In this document: positions 54,372-62,912 of the stretch, piece after piece
Position numbering within the stretch: position 1 is the first letter of the stretch
How the letters are laid out: each line of letters begins with the position of its first letter
Source of the DNA: Victivallis sp. Marseille-Q1083
GTDB taxonomy: Bacteria > Verrucomicrobiota > Lentisphaeria > Victivallales > Victivallaceae
Length of the DNA stretch: 64,000 bases
Direction of reading: 5' to 3'
NCBI RefSeq assembly: GCF_903645315.1
Contig: NZ_CAHJXL010000001.1
Location: 3,334,227 to 3,398,226 of the forward strand
Made by a program: the position numbers and the translations under genes
The notes under the pieces: generated by a model
Databases searched by the model: none
The model's input: only the letters and a program-made list of their open reading frames with translations
What the model was told of the DNA's origin: nothing

Positions 54372-57146
54372 ATGGTGACCGACTGGAAAAAAATCACGGG
54401 ATTGCTGGGTTTGCTGCTGGTGGGGGTGCTGGCCGGCGCTGATGACGTGCCGGAATTGCGGCCGTGTCTGCATTTGACGGCGGAAAATTTGCCGCTTGGC
54501 GAATTGACGGTCTGGAAGGCGGAAAATGGTAATGCGCGGTTCAGCGCGCCGGCCGGCAGAGGGCCGGCAGTGGCCGCATCGGCGATCGGCCGGAAAAAAG
54601 GAGTTGTTTTCGCTGGCGGCAACTGGCTGGAGGGAATGGCTGTGCTGCCGGAGAATACCCGCAACTATACGCTGGCTGCCGTCTGGCAGCGGCATGCGCG
54701 CAGCGGCAGCGAGGTGATTGTGGAGCAGGCGGCGCCGGGCAGCGGCCGTCGGGCGGCGTTGCTGACCGTCGGGCGGCGTTATGGCTATAACGGCGAGAAC
54801 AATGACGCCCACGGTCTGGCCGAATACCAGGCCGGGGAGCCGGTAGTCAGCGTGCTGCGGGTAACCGGTGACGGACGCGTTGCGCTTTGGCACAACGGGA
54901 TGCCGTTTTACGGCGGAATCAGTGCCGAGCTGATGAATTTGGGGGCGGAACAGTTCCGGATCGGCATGCGCGGTTCCGGAGCGGAGGGGCTGCATGGCGC
55001 CATCGGCGAAATTCTGATTTTCGACCGGGCGCTCGACGACCGGGAGGCGGAAGCGCTTTCGGAGCGGTTGATTCGACGCTGGGCGATCTTCGATCAGCCG
55101 GACCTGGCGGTGGCGAATGGCGATTTCGAGGACGGCGGGCTTGAACCCTGGCGGCCGGAGGGGGAGGCGTTCCGGGTGGTGCGCGGCGATGCGCTGGGGA
55201 CGCCGGCTGGACAGCATGGCCGTTACTGGGTGTCGAGTTTCGGGGAAAAAGACGGCGACGCGGCGACCGGCCGGTTGCTCTCGCCGCCGTTCCGGGTGGA
55301 AAAAGGTTATCTGAATTTTTTGATTGCCGGCGGCCGGTTGCCGGAGACTTTGAAATTGGCGGTGGAAGTTGACGGCGAAACGGTTGCCGCGGCGACCGGC
55401 GACGATTCGGAGTTGCTGCGGCCGGCCGCCTTCGATCTGCGGCCCTGGTTGGGAAAAGAGGCGCGGATTGTGCTGGAAGATCGCGAAACCGGTTCCTGGG
55501 GGCATTTGAATGCGGATTGCTTCCGGTTGACCGACGAGCCGCTGGTGATGGTTGATTTCCGCCATGAATTGCCGATCGACCGGCGTTATTTGCTGCTGCC
55601 GGTTTCGCCGGCGGCCGAGTTCGCCCGTTTGCAGTTGCAGGTTGACGGCGAAAGGGTGGCGGAATTCGAAGCGCAGTTGACCGATGGCCGGGAGCCGTGC
55701 CGGTACGCCGTTTACGACTTGGCGAACTGGCGCGGCAAACGGTTGGTCATCACCGGCGACGGTTTGACGCCGCGTCAGGCCGGGGCGGTAGAGGCGCTTC
55801 GAATTGCCGACGCGGTGCCGGATGAGGAAAATGATTATGCTTTGCCTTACCGCAATCAGTTTCATTTCTCGGTCCGGCGCGGTTGGAACAACGATCCGAA
55901 TGGCCTGGTGTACAACCGGGGGCGCTGGAACCTTTATTACCAGTACAATCCGGTCTTCCACGGCTTCAACGGCCAGAACTGGGGGTATGCCCATTCCGAT
56001 GATCTGGTGCACTGGCGGGAGGAGGGAATTGTCCTGCCGGTGCGTTCGCTCAGGGATCAGGCCTATTCCGGCGGCGGCTTTCTGGATTTCAACAACACGC
56101 TCGGCCTGAATCGGGACGACCGGGTGGCTCAGGTGGCCGCGTTCACATCGACCGGGCGCGGCGAATCACTCGCCTACAGCCTGGACGGCGGCCGTTCGTT
56201 CACCGAAATCGACGGTAATCCGGTGTTGCGGCAGCCGGGCCGCGATCCGCGGATTTTCTTTCACCGTCCAACCGGCAAATGGGTGATGATCGTCTACAAC
56301 GAGACCGACGGCGTACAGCCGGAGGCGCGGCCGGACCAGCAGAACCGCCGCAACAGCAATTTTTCGATCTTTTCCAGCCCGGATCTGCGTAACTGGACGC
56401 TGGAGAGCCGCTTCACTTCGCCGATGCGGATCGCCACTTACGAATGTCCGGATTTGTATGAACTGCCGATCGAAGGAAAAGACGGCGAGACGCGCTGGGT
56501 GGTGTCCGGGGTGTTCAACTACTACCACATCGGCCGGTTCGACGGCCGGGTGTTTACACCGGAAGTCGGGCCGCTGCAGGTGGAATTCGGCAATGTCGCC
56601 GCCTCGCAGAGCTTCAGCGACAATCCGGACGGCCGCCGCATCCAGATCGGCTGGAACCAGTATCAATACGGCGACCCGCTGGTCCGTTTTTCGCAGGGGT
56701 TCACGCTGCCGCATGAAATGACGCTGCGGGAGACGCCGGAGGGATTGCGCTTGTTCAGCAATCCGGTTCGGGAACTGAAGGCGCTTCGCTGCGGGGAACC
56801 GGTCCGGCTCGATCGGCCGACGCTGGCTGCTGCCGACCGGGCGTTGCGGGATGTCGGCGGGGAGCTGCTGGAAATTGCGCTGCGCTGGCGGCTGGCCGCC
56901 GGCGCCGAATTATTGTTGACGGTCAACGGCATGGAATATCCGCTGACCGGAACCGGGTCGTTGCGGCTCTATGACGACCGGGCTGTCGCCGAAATTTTTT
57001 ATGACGATGGCGCGAAGGTGGTGGTGCGCAATAAACCGGACGCCTTGATTGGCGATACCCGCTGCAGTCTGACTGCCGAAGGGGAGGTCGAACTGTTGGG
57101 ATTGGACATTTACCGGCTCAAATCGATCTGGCCGCCTCGGCCGTAA
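54372..57146 (+). CDS. Secreted GH32 fructan hydrolase with N-terminal LamG-like domain, 924 aa
   Basis: Signal peptide to about residue 22. Residues ~30-235 look like a LamG/concanavalin domain (ending FRIGMRGSGAEGLHGAIGEILIFDRALDDREAEALSERL in its last strands), ~240-480 a beta-sandwich module, and ~490-end GH32: WNNDPNG with nucleophile Asp507, RDP with Asp625 stabilising the transition state, ECPD with acid/base Glu691, then the C-terminal sandwich. Expected reaction is hydrolysis of levan, inulin or sucrose. The order of modules suggests binding to an extracellular fructan. Likely controlled by the regulator at 52018. Confidence 0.9.
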   Translation: MVTDWKKITGLLGLLLVGVLAGADDVPELRPCLHLTAENLPLGELTVWKAENGNARFSAPAGRGPAVAASAIGRKKGVVFAGGNWLEGMAVLPENTRNYTLAAVWQRHARSGSEVIVEQAAPGSGRRAALLTVGRRYGYNGENNDAHGLAEYQAGEPVVSVLRVTGDGRVALWHNGMPFYGGISAELMNLGAEQFRIGMRGSGAEGLHGAIGEILIFDRALDDREAEALSERLIRRWAIFDQPDLAVANGDFEDGGLEPWRPEGEAFRVVRGDALGTPAGQHGRYWVSSFGEKDGDAATGRLLSPPFRVEKGYLNFLIAGGRLPETLKLAVEVDGETVAAATGDDSELLRPAAFDLRPWLGKEARIVLEDRETGSWGHLNADCFRLTDEPLVMVDFRHELPIDRRYLLLPVSPAAEFARLQLQVDGERVAEFEAQLTDGREPCRYAVYDLANWRGKRLVITGDGLTPRQAGAVEALRIADAVPDEENDYALPYRNQFHFSVRRGWNNDPNGLVYNRGRWNLYYQYNPVFHGFNGQNWGYAHSDDLVHWREEGIVLPVRSLRDQAYSGGGFLDFNNTLGLNRDDRVAQVAAFTSTGRGESLAYSLDGGRSFTEIDGNPVLRQPGRDPRIFFHRPTGKWVMIVYNETDGVQPEARPDQQNRRNSNFSIFSSPDLRNWTLESRFTSPMRIATYECPDLYELPIEGKDGETRWVVSGVFNYYHIGRFDGRVFTPEVGPLQVEFGNVAASQSFSDNPDGRRIQIGWNQYQYGDPLVRFSQGFTLPHEMTLRETPEGLRLFSNPVRELKALRCGEPVRLDRPTLAAADRALRDVGGELLEIALRWRLAAGAELLLTVNGMEYPLTGTGSLRLYDDRAVAEIFYDDGAKVVVRNKPDALIGDTRCSLTAEGEVELLGLDIYRLKSIWPPRP

Positions 57147-57345
57147 AACCGGGGCCGGCGGCGGCAGTGCGTTTGGGCGAAGTTTTGCTAAAAATCCCGA
57201 TGTTTTTTGCTTTTTTATTTGCATCGCGTTAAAAAAGCTCTATTTTTGACGCGACGCCATGGGATTGTCTCATAATCCGGCTTGGCTGGCGATTTTCCGG
57301 CCAAGCCGTTATCATTTTAGCTAAAACTGACGGAATTTTGGAGAA

Positions 57346-58443
57346 ATGCTTTATCTGCTCGAGAATGTCGACCTCTTCGGTTTTTCACTGCGGTTGTTCG
57401 GTTATGTCACCTTCCGGGCCGGCGGCGCGGCGCTGACGGCGATGCTGTTCGTCATGTTGTTCGGTCCCTTTACCGTGCGGCTGCTGAAGCGTTACCGGGC
57501 GCTGGCGATGGACCGCTACAAGGATGTGCTGCCGGAGGGATTCATCGACAAACGGAAAAATGCGACGCCGAGTATGGGCGGGCTGCTGATGCTGGCCGGC
57601 GTCGCGCTGGCGACGGTGTTGTGGACCGAATTGTTCAATCCGACCGTGCTGGCTTTGCTGTTCTGTACCGTGCTGATGGGGCTCATCGGTTTCGCCGACG
57701 ACTATGTCAAAGTGACGCGCAATCCGAAGGGAATTTCGGCCCGGGCCAAGTTCCTGGCGCAATGCCTGGTGGCGGCCGGAACCATATTGTTCCTCTACTG
57801 GCAGCCGTTCCAGCCGGAACTGGCGGAACAGATGAATAAGCTGTTCGTCCCGTTCGTCAAGGAACCGGTGCTGCAGAGTCAATGGGTGCTGCTGCTGGAA
57901 ATGGTCGTCATCGTCGGCGCGTCCAACGCGGTCAATCTGACCGACGGCAAGGACGGCTTGGCGACCGGCAGCGTCATCTTCTGCGCTTTGACTTATGCGG
58001 TGATCGCCTACGTCTGCGGCCACCGGGTCTTTGCGGAATATTTGAACGTGCCGGGCATTCCGGGCGCCAGCGAAGGCGTGGTGTTCGCCGCGGCGGTCAT
58101 CGGCGCCTGCATCGGTTTTTTGTGGCACAACTGCTACCCGGCCTCGATGTTCATGGGCGATACCGGCAGCCTGGCGCTCGGCGGCGCCATCGGTTTGCTG
58201 GCGGTGCTGGTGCGGCAGGAGTTGCTGCTGGTGCTGACCGGCGGCGTCTTTGTCATGGAGGCGCTGTCGGTGGTCATTCAGGTCGCTTCGTTCAAGCTGA
58301 CCGGCAAACGGGTGTTTCTCTGTGCGCCGATCCATCACCATTTCGAGCGCCGGGGCTGGACCGAGACGCAGATTGTCGTGCGGTTCTGGATTCTGGCCGG
58401 CATTTTCGCGCTGCTGTCGCTGGCGTCATTGAAACTGCGCTAG
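57346..58443 (+). CDS. mraY: Phospho-N-acetylmuramoyl-pentapeptide transferase MraY, 365 aa
   Basis: Makes lipid I from UDP-MurNAc-pentapeptide and undecaprenyl phosphate. KNATPSMGGLL near 66, FADDYVKV (catalytic Asp pair near 117), NLTDGKDGLA near 197 and HNCYPASMFMGDTGSLALGG near 261 are MraY motifs; ten membrane segments, full length. GGAG is 6 bases before the ATG. The stop codon TAG belongs to a CTAG that is duplicated at the far end of the IS element, so the gene survived the insertion intact. No other cell-wall gene flanks it here. A 12-bp palindrome TTTTAGCTAAAA (57315-57326) and a GGCTTGGC/GCCAAGCC hairpin (57279-57307) lie in its leader. Confidence 0.96.
   Translation: MLYLLENVDLFGFSLRLFGYVTFRAGGAALTAMLFVMLFGPFTVRLLKRYRALAMDRYKDVLPEGFIDKRKNATPSMGGLLMLAGVALATVLWTELFNPTVLALLFCTVLMGLIGFADDYVKVTRNPKGISARAKFLAQCLVAAGTILFLYWQPFQPELAEQMNKLFVPFVKEPVLQSQWVLLLEMVVIVGASNAVNLTDGKDGLATGSVIFCALTYAVIAYVCGHRVFAEYLNVPGIPGASEGVVFAAAVIGACIGFLWHNCYPASMFMGDTGSLALGGAIGLLAVLVRQELLLVLTGGVFVMEALSVVIQVASFKLTGKRVFLCAPIHHHFERRGWTETQIVVRFWILAGIFALLSLASLKLR
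58440..58443. repeat. Left target-site duplication of the IS element (CTAG)
   Basis: CTAG here (its TAG is the mraY stop) is repeated at 60025-60028 immediately outside the other end of the element. Four bases is the size expected for IS1380-family insertions. Confidence 0.85.
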
Positions 58444-60024
58444 CCTGAATGTTGCATGAAACTTTCGAATCGTCGAGAAATGTTCAGAAGATTCGGAAGT
58501 TTTTATTTTCAGAGTCGGATATTGTCGTTTTTTTGCAAATTGAGCATATTCCCCCTTTCCCCCGTTGTTGTTCGGCGAGCCGGTGACAGCTCTCCAAGGT
58601 TTTATTCCCAAGCGATGATTTTCGCAGCGATCAAGCGGAGGAGTTCCTGATTTGGACAAGCACTTGAAAGAGCAACATAAATTTTTCTGGTATTCCGCCG
58701 AATAATGGCACCGATTTTCACCAGGTATAAGCGAATGCTGCCGCAGGTAGCCTCGGCAAATTGAGTTCCTGTCAACAACAATGCCCGAAACCGTTCCATG
58801 AGAATATAAGCCAAACTTGAAAGCAGAAGCCGGAATTGATTTGCCGCAAAGTCATGGCAGCTCGTCCGATCAGCGAAAAGATCCAGCTGCTGTTCCTTGA
58901 TCCTGTTTTCCATCTCACCTCGGGCGCAATAGACTTTTTCATAAAGATATTGTCCATCATCATCAAGATTGGTGACGATAAAACGATTATTCGGTCCGGG
59001 GGAGTTGAATTCCGCTTTGGCAATCACCCGGCGCGGGTATTTCCAAGTTCCTGCCGCATATTCGAACTGAGTAAACAGTTTTGCTTTTTCATGTGTTTCG
59101 TTGTAAAGTGCTTCCGCTTTCACTTGAAGATCTTTTGATAATTCCAGCAAACGTGGATTTTTCGCCAATCCGACAATATATTTGACCTCATTTTTATCAC
59201 ACCAGTTCAGCATTTTCTGCCGACAAAAGCCACTGTCTCCCCGGAAAATAATCTTAACCTTCGGCCATTTCTGCCGAAAGCGCTTTACCAGTAGCGAGAG
59301 AATCGCCCAAGCATGCTTGGCCGCATCAATTTTTGATGGACGCAAATAAGCCACAAGCAATTGATCCCCGCAGAAAACATACAACGGCAAAAAGCAATAG
59401 TGGTCATAATAGCCATGAAAAAAGCGATTTTCCTGCATCCCGTAAGTGAGGTCATCGGTAGCATCGAAATCAAGAATCAATTCTCGAGGCGGCGTGGAAA
59501 AACTTTCGATAAAGAATTCGACAAACAATCGGCTCAAATCTACGCAAGCACGACGATCGATTCCATTTTCGAATCGACATAAAGTGCTTGGAGTGGCGAG
59601 TTGACGATCACGACCGACAACAGTTTGAATCAGCGGATCAGTTCGCAATTCATGATGGTCATTGAGATCTTCATGGCCGGCAACCAAACCAAAAACTCGT
59701 TGACGAAGCATGCTCAGATAGGAATGCTCAACTTTTCCGGGCTGTCGAAGATCAAAAGAATCCAGCAGGTTACCGGCGCGCCGGGTCAAACCGAGTTTGC
59801 GGTCGAATTCTTTCACAAAAAGCAACCCGCCGTCACTGCTGATATCTCCACCGGCGAAATTGAATTCAATTTTTCTGCTTTTCGGACCTTGAAAGACCGG
59901 AATCGAAACATTACATTTTGTCATTGGCAGACCTCGGCGTTATATTGTGATGTAAGATATTACAATATAATACGTTAGTCGAGAATCTGCCTCTTTGTTT
60001 TTGAAAATTTACGCAATATTCAGG
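58444..60024 (-). mobile_element. Complete IS1380-like insertion sequence, 1581 bp
   Basis: The ends are imperfect inverted repeats: CCTGAATGTTGCATGAAACT from 58444 and CCTGAATATTGCGTAAATTT read inward from 60024; 11 of the first 12 bases match, then alignment needs one gap. Starting with CC is typical of the family. A 4-bp duplication (CTAG) flanks it, so this was a simple insertion with no deletion. It carries one intact transposase gene on the minus strand. Confidence 0.88.
58602..59924 (-). CDS. IS1380-family transposase, 440 aa
   Basis: DDE transposase of the IS4/IS1380 group. ISSDGGLLFVKEFD near residue 30 is the N-terminal family motif, DFDATDD (about 149-155) supplies the first acidic residue, FRGDSGFCRQKML (about 227-239) the second, and the Y/E-rich block YCARGEMENRIKEQQLDLFADRTSCHDF (split here by its order) holds the catalytic Glu (Y-x-x-R-G-x-x-E-N-x-I-K-E). 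Full length with no interruption, so the element may be active. Its own composition is lower in GC than the flanking core genes. Confidence 0.93.
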   Translation of the reverse strand: MTKCNVSIPVFQGPKSRKIEFNFAGGDISSDGGLLFVKEFDRKLGLTRRAGNLLDSFDLRQPGKVEHSYLSMLRQRVFGLVAGHEDLNDHHELRTDPLIQTVVGRDRQLATPSTLCRFENGIDRRACVDLSRLFVEFFIESFSTPPRELILDFDATDDLTYGMQENRFFHGYYDHYCFLPLYVFCGDQLLVAYLRPSKIDAAKHAWAILSLLVKRFRQKWPKVKIIFRGDSGFCRQKMLNWCDKNEVKYIVGLAKNPRLLELSKDLQVKAEALYNETHEKAKLFTQFEYAAGTWKYPRRVIAKAEFNSPGPNNRFIVTNLDDDGQYLYEKVYCARGEMENRIKEQQLDLFADRTSCHDFAANQFRLLLSSLAYILMERFRALLLTGTQFAEATCGSIRLYLVKIGAIIRRNTRKIYVALSSACPNQELLRLIAAKIIAWE

Positions 60025-60028
60025 CTAG
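60025..60028. repeat. Right target-site duplication (CTAG)
   Basis: Matches 58440-58443. The sequence before insertion can be restored as ...CTGCGCTAGGAATGGG..., so mraY and the AT-rich array were already neighbours. Confidence 0.85.
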
Positions 60029-60030
60029 GA

Positions 60031-60633
60031 ATGGGTGATGGAATCGGAATGTTGAATTATAGAAGAAAATATTACGAGAAAAAACTGAAAATTTTGGCAA
60101 TAGATAATTCTCCCGATGGTAGTATTATTGATAGTCGAGCTTTTGGGGATATATGGACAGGAATTGATCCGGAACATGTTCTTCGTTTTGCAACTTCTGC
60201 TGAATTGATAGAAAAATTGAAAAATAAAATTAAGAATTATGATTCTGAAGGCGAATGTGGACAATGTATCAAAAAACTTACTATTGTTGCGCATGGTTGG
60301 GAAGCTACGGGATATATTGCTGAAGTTGCCGTGACGCACAGTATACTTACAGCGCCACCAATGCTTCGTCAAAGAGATGTAATTAAAGTTCTTGATGATA
60401 TAAAAGGATTATTATGCCGAGATGCTACAATAAATTTTGCGATGTGTTATACTGGTGATGGTGAAGAAGGAGATAAATTGGGGCAGGCACTTGCTAATTA
60501 TTTTGATAGTGCTATTGTATTGCAACAAGGACAAAGAAGTTCTATTTTGGTATATTCTATTTGGAATATATTCTATAAATATCCTTTTAAAATAAAATTT
60601 TTTACTCCAATAGGAAAGAATGAAAATAAATGA
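60031..60633 (+). CDS. AT-rich orphan polymorphic-toxin-like tip with His/Cys dyad, 200 aa
   Basis: Not recognised by family with certainty. The ATG at 60031 is the first after the IS; another is at 60049. The segment KLTIVAHGW (His88) followed 50 residues later by INFAMCYTGDGEEGDKLGQALANYF (Cys139) has the strand-HG ... strand-C-x-T-G-x5-G-x3-LA pattern of caspase/gingipain-like (clan CD) domains found at C-termini of Rhs and related toxins. GC content is far below the host genes. There is no Rhs core in front of it, so it is an orphan tip. The ATG of the next gene overlaps its stop by 4 bases, typical of a toxin-immunity pair. Confidence 0.6.
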   Translation: MGDGIGMLNYRRKYYEKKLKILAIDNSPDGSIIDSRAFGDIWTGIDPEHVLRFATSAELIEKLKNKIKNYDSEGECGQCIKKLTIVAHGWEATGYIAEVAVTHSILTAPPMLRQRDVIKVLDDIKGLLCRDATINFAMCYTGDGEEGDKLGQALANYFDSAIVLQQGQRSSILVYSIWNIFYKYPFKIKFFTPIGKNENK

Positions 60634-61070
60634 AATATAAAAAAACAATACTAGTAATCTTCTTTTTTTTGATCTTTTTAATAATTCTAACTACTCTATG
60701 TCGGAATAAACCACCAGAATATATTTCTGGTTTTGTAAATTTCTATTTCAATGGAAAAAATTATGATCTGAGTCTCTATAATGAGAAAGCTTATTTGATA
60801 TCAGAAGGATTTGTAGGAGCTACCGAAGCTAGTGAGCTAGGGCTAAATGGAAAAGCAATTTTTGGTCACATTCAGCTGGAAGATGATGACCGCAAACTGA
60901 CTTGTTATATGGCTAACGATGAAATCTTTATTGTAATACGTCGGGGAGAGGCGGGGGGTATTTATAAATTAACCTCAACTTCTTTGATGGCAGAAATAAT
61001 AAAAAACGTATTTTATAAAGTTGTTCCTGATTCTTTAGAGACAGATGGAATTAGTCAAAAAGATTTATAA
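60630..61070 (+). CDS. Membrane-anchored small protein, candidate immunity protein, 146 aa
   Basis: Starts inside the previous stop codon (ATGA). One N-terminal membrane segment (about 5-22, KKTILVIFFFLIFLIILTT) and a soluble remainder with strand-rich patterns (FYFNGKNYDLSLYNEKAYLI, DEIFIVIRRGEAGGIYKL). No known family that I can name. Strong coupling to the tip at 60031 and low GC suggest an immunity role. Direction of the soluble part relative to the membrane is not clear. Confidence 0.5.
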   Translation: MKYKKTILVIFFFLIFLIILTTLCRNKPPEYISGFVNFYFNGKNYDLSLYNEKAYLISEGFVGATEASELGLNGKAIFGHIQLEDDDRKLTCYMANDEIFIVIRRGEAGGIYKLTSTSLMAEIIKNVFYKVVPDSLETDGISQKDL

Positions 61071-61128
61071 TTAGTAAGTAACGCTCATAAATTATAACTT
61101 TGATATAATTACTGGCTGGGAGTTACCG

Positions 61129-61551
61129 ATGATTGAGTCTGCAGAAGAATTTGTTCGTTTAAGAGAAAGCGAAATTGAAGAAGAATATGAACGGGCTGCA
61201 ACTGATGAGTTGCCTTTAAATGTTTGCTTGGATATAATTGCTCGTTTTCCACATAAGAAACAATGGGTTGTTATCAACAAAACAGTGCCAATTGAAATTT
61301 TAGAATTATTAGCCGATGATGAAGATGTTCGTTTTGAGGTTGCGACAAAACGTAAATTAACGAGGGATTTATTCCTAAAACTATCCAAAGATCCTGATGC
61401 AACGGTGCGGGAAAGGATTGCTTGTAATGCAAAAACTCCAATTGACATTTTAAGAGGAATGTATCCGGATGAATGGGATTATATTAATGAAACTTTAGAG
61501 GAGCGCATAAAAGCTTATGAAGAAAAGAAAAATAATTTAATTGGAAGATAG
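61129..61551 (+). CDS. Leucine-rich-variant/HEAT-like helical protein, candidate immunity protein, 140 aa
   Basis: GGGAG is 6 bases before the ATG. The middle is built of ~24-residue helical repeats: LPLNVCLDIIARFPHKKQWVVINKT, VPIEILELLADDEDVRFEVATKRK, LTRDLFLKLSKDPDATVRERIACNAK, TPIDILRGMYPDEWDY in order (each written in pieces). This is the LRV pattern, which occurs in many bacterial immunity proteins. No membrane segment; cytoplasmic. Located between a toxin tip and an Rhs fragment. Confidence 0.6.
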   Translation: MIESAEEFVRLRESEIEEEYERAATDELPLNVCLDIIARFPHKKQWVVINKTVPIEILELLADDEDVRFEVATKRKLTRDLFLKLSKDPDATVRERIACNAKTPIDILRGMYPDEWDYINETLEERIKAYEEKKNNLIGR

Positions 61552-61561
61552 TAACTTGCAT

Positions 61562-61632
61562 CGCACAAGGAAAATCGAGCGTAAATCTGTTGTGTTTTTG
61601 TTCTGCTATTAAATGCTGATAGAACCTTGTGC
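61562..61632. repeat. 8-bp inverted repeat bordering the Rhs fragment
   Basis: GCACAAGG shortly after the LRV gene is repeated inverted as CCTTGTGC just before the Rhs homology begins, about 55 bases apart. The intervening sequence has no gene. Confidence 0.35.
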
Positions 61633-62889
61633 GAATATGAGAATATCTATGACTATCTGAACTTTCGGAGCAAGCAGAAGGTGATCCTGAAATCGGGCGC
61701 GACCGGCCAGACGCGGTCGGAGGTTGCTTACGTCTACGACGGCTGGAATGTGGTGGGAGTCTACGACACCACGACGGCGGCGCCGACTTCCTTGAAAGGG
61801 TATCTGTGGGGCGAAGACCTCTCCGGCAGTTTACAGGGCGCCGGCGGGGTCGGCGGACTGCTGTCGGAGAAGCGCGGCGGGCAGACTTATCTGCCGGTCT
61901 ATGACGGCAATGGCAATATCATGAGTTACCTGAACGCGCCGACCAAGGCTTCGGTGGCGGAGTACATCTACGACGCCTTCGGCCGTACCATATCTTCGAG
62001 CGGCGCGGAGGCCGACAACTTCACCTACCGGTTCAGCACGAAGTCGATGGACGGTAACGGCCTCTACTACTACGGTTACCGTTATTACGATCCGCAGCAT
62101 GGAAGATGGATCAGCCGCGATCCGATCGAGGAAAATGGCGGCGTGAACTTGTATGGAATGGTAGAAAATTGTACCATTAATAAATTTGATATTAATGGCT
62201 TAGCTTGGAAAATTGAACGTGATAAAAAATCGTGGGCTAACGCAACTAGAGAATTTCTTGAAGATGATTTTAAAATATTATCTGAATTGGTTAAATTAGA
62301 GCATTCTGAGCTAAAGAAATGGTTAAAAAATGAAGATGGTTCTGAGGTATCTGATAAAGACTTAGAAACAAAATGTAATTTTAAAGTTCCCAATACGATG
62401 ATCGTTTATACGACTAAATCTCAATGGGGAGATGGTTGGCTTGCTTTTGTAACACAATTAAAATTAATGGCTGTAAAATCGGGAAATAATTATAGAAAAA
62501 AGAATTATTTAGTTATTGAACATAAATGGGCTAGCTCTGAATCATTGTTTATTTCGCTATGGGAAACTGATGGAATTGTCGCTTTTGCATTTGCTGGGCA
62601 TGGTTCTACGGCAGGTTTTAATTCTGAACCGACTAGTATTCATGAAGTTAATACAAGTTCTTGGGATGTGAATCCTCCATATAAGCTTCAAGCGATAGGA
62701 GCCTATACTTGCTTCAGTTCAACGCGACATTTTGCGGGTATAAATGCAGATGGTACTCCTATTGATCGAAGCTGGAAGGATTTGATTTCTTCTTTAGGAA
62801 CTTTTTTAGGTTTTAGTGGCGCTGTTAATTATTTTACTGCGTCATATTATCTAGAGGCAATAAATATAGGGTATGATAATATTCCGTAA
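61627..62889 (+). pseudogene. 5'-truncated Rhs core fused to an AT-rich toxin tip, 420 codons
   Basis: Residues 1-190 are the end of an Rhs core: YD-repeat remnants and the diagnostic YYYGYRYYDPQHGRWISRDPIEENGG-VNLYGM block (about 147-178). It starts at a TTG with no SD and has no N-terminal delivery region, so it is a displaced 3' cassette rather than a working toxin gene. At about base 62155 the composition changes from GC-rich to AT-rich exactly where the variable tip begins. The tip (about 192-420) contains AFAGHGS (His325) and IGAYTCFSS (Cys362), again an HG ... C arrangement. It is annotated as a remnant because expression is doubtful; recombination could restore it. Confidence 0.75.
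61678..61927 (+). repeat. Rhs-core direct repeat, copy 1 (250 bp)
   Basis: Matches 63751-64000 without gaps at a constant offset of 2073 bases; about nine bases in ten are the same by hand count. Weaker similarity continues upstream to about 61633. Confidence 0.85.
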
Positions 62890-62912
62890 AAATTGGAGGT
62901 TAAGTAAATAAT

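Noticed and set aside
54750-54781. 11-bp direct repeat inside the GH32 gene
   Set aside because: It encodes part of a Ser/Gly/Arg-Ala-Ala-Leu segment in frame and is likely chance in GC-rich coding DNA.
58444-60024. Integrase-type island ends or attachment sites at the array border
   Set aside because: The only element here is a DDE transposon with 4-bp duplication; no tyrosine recombinase or att-like repeats were seen.
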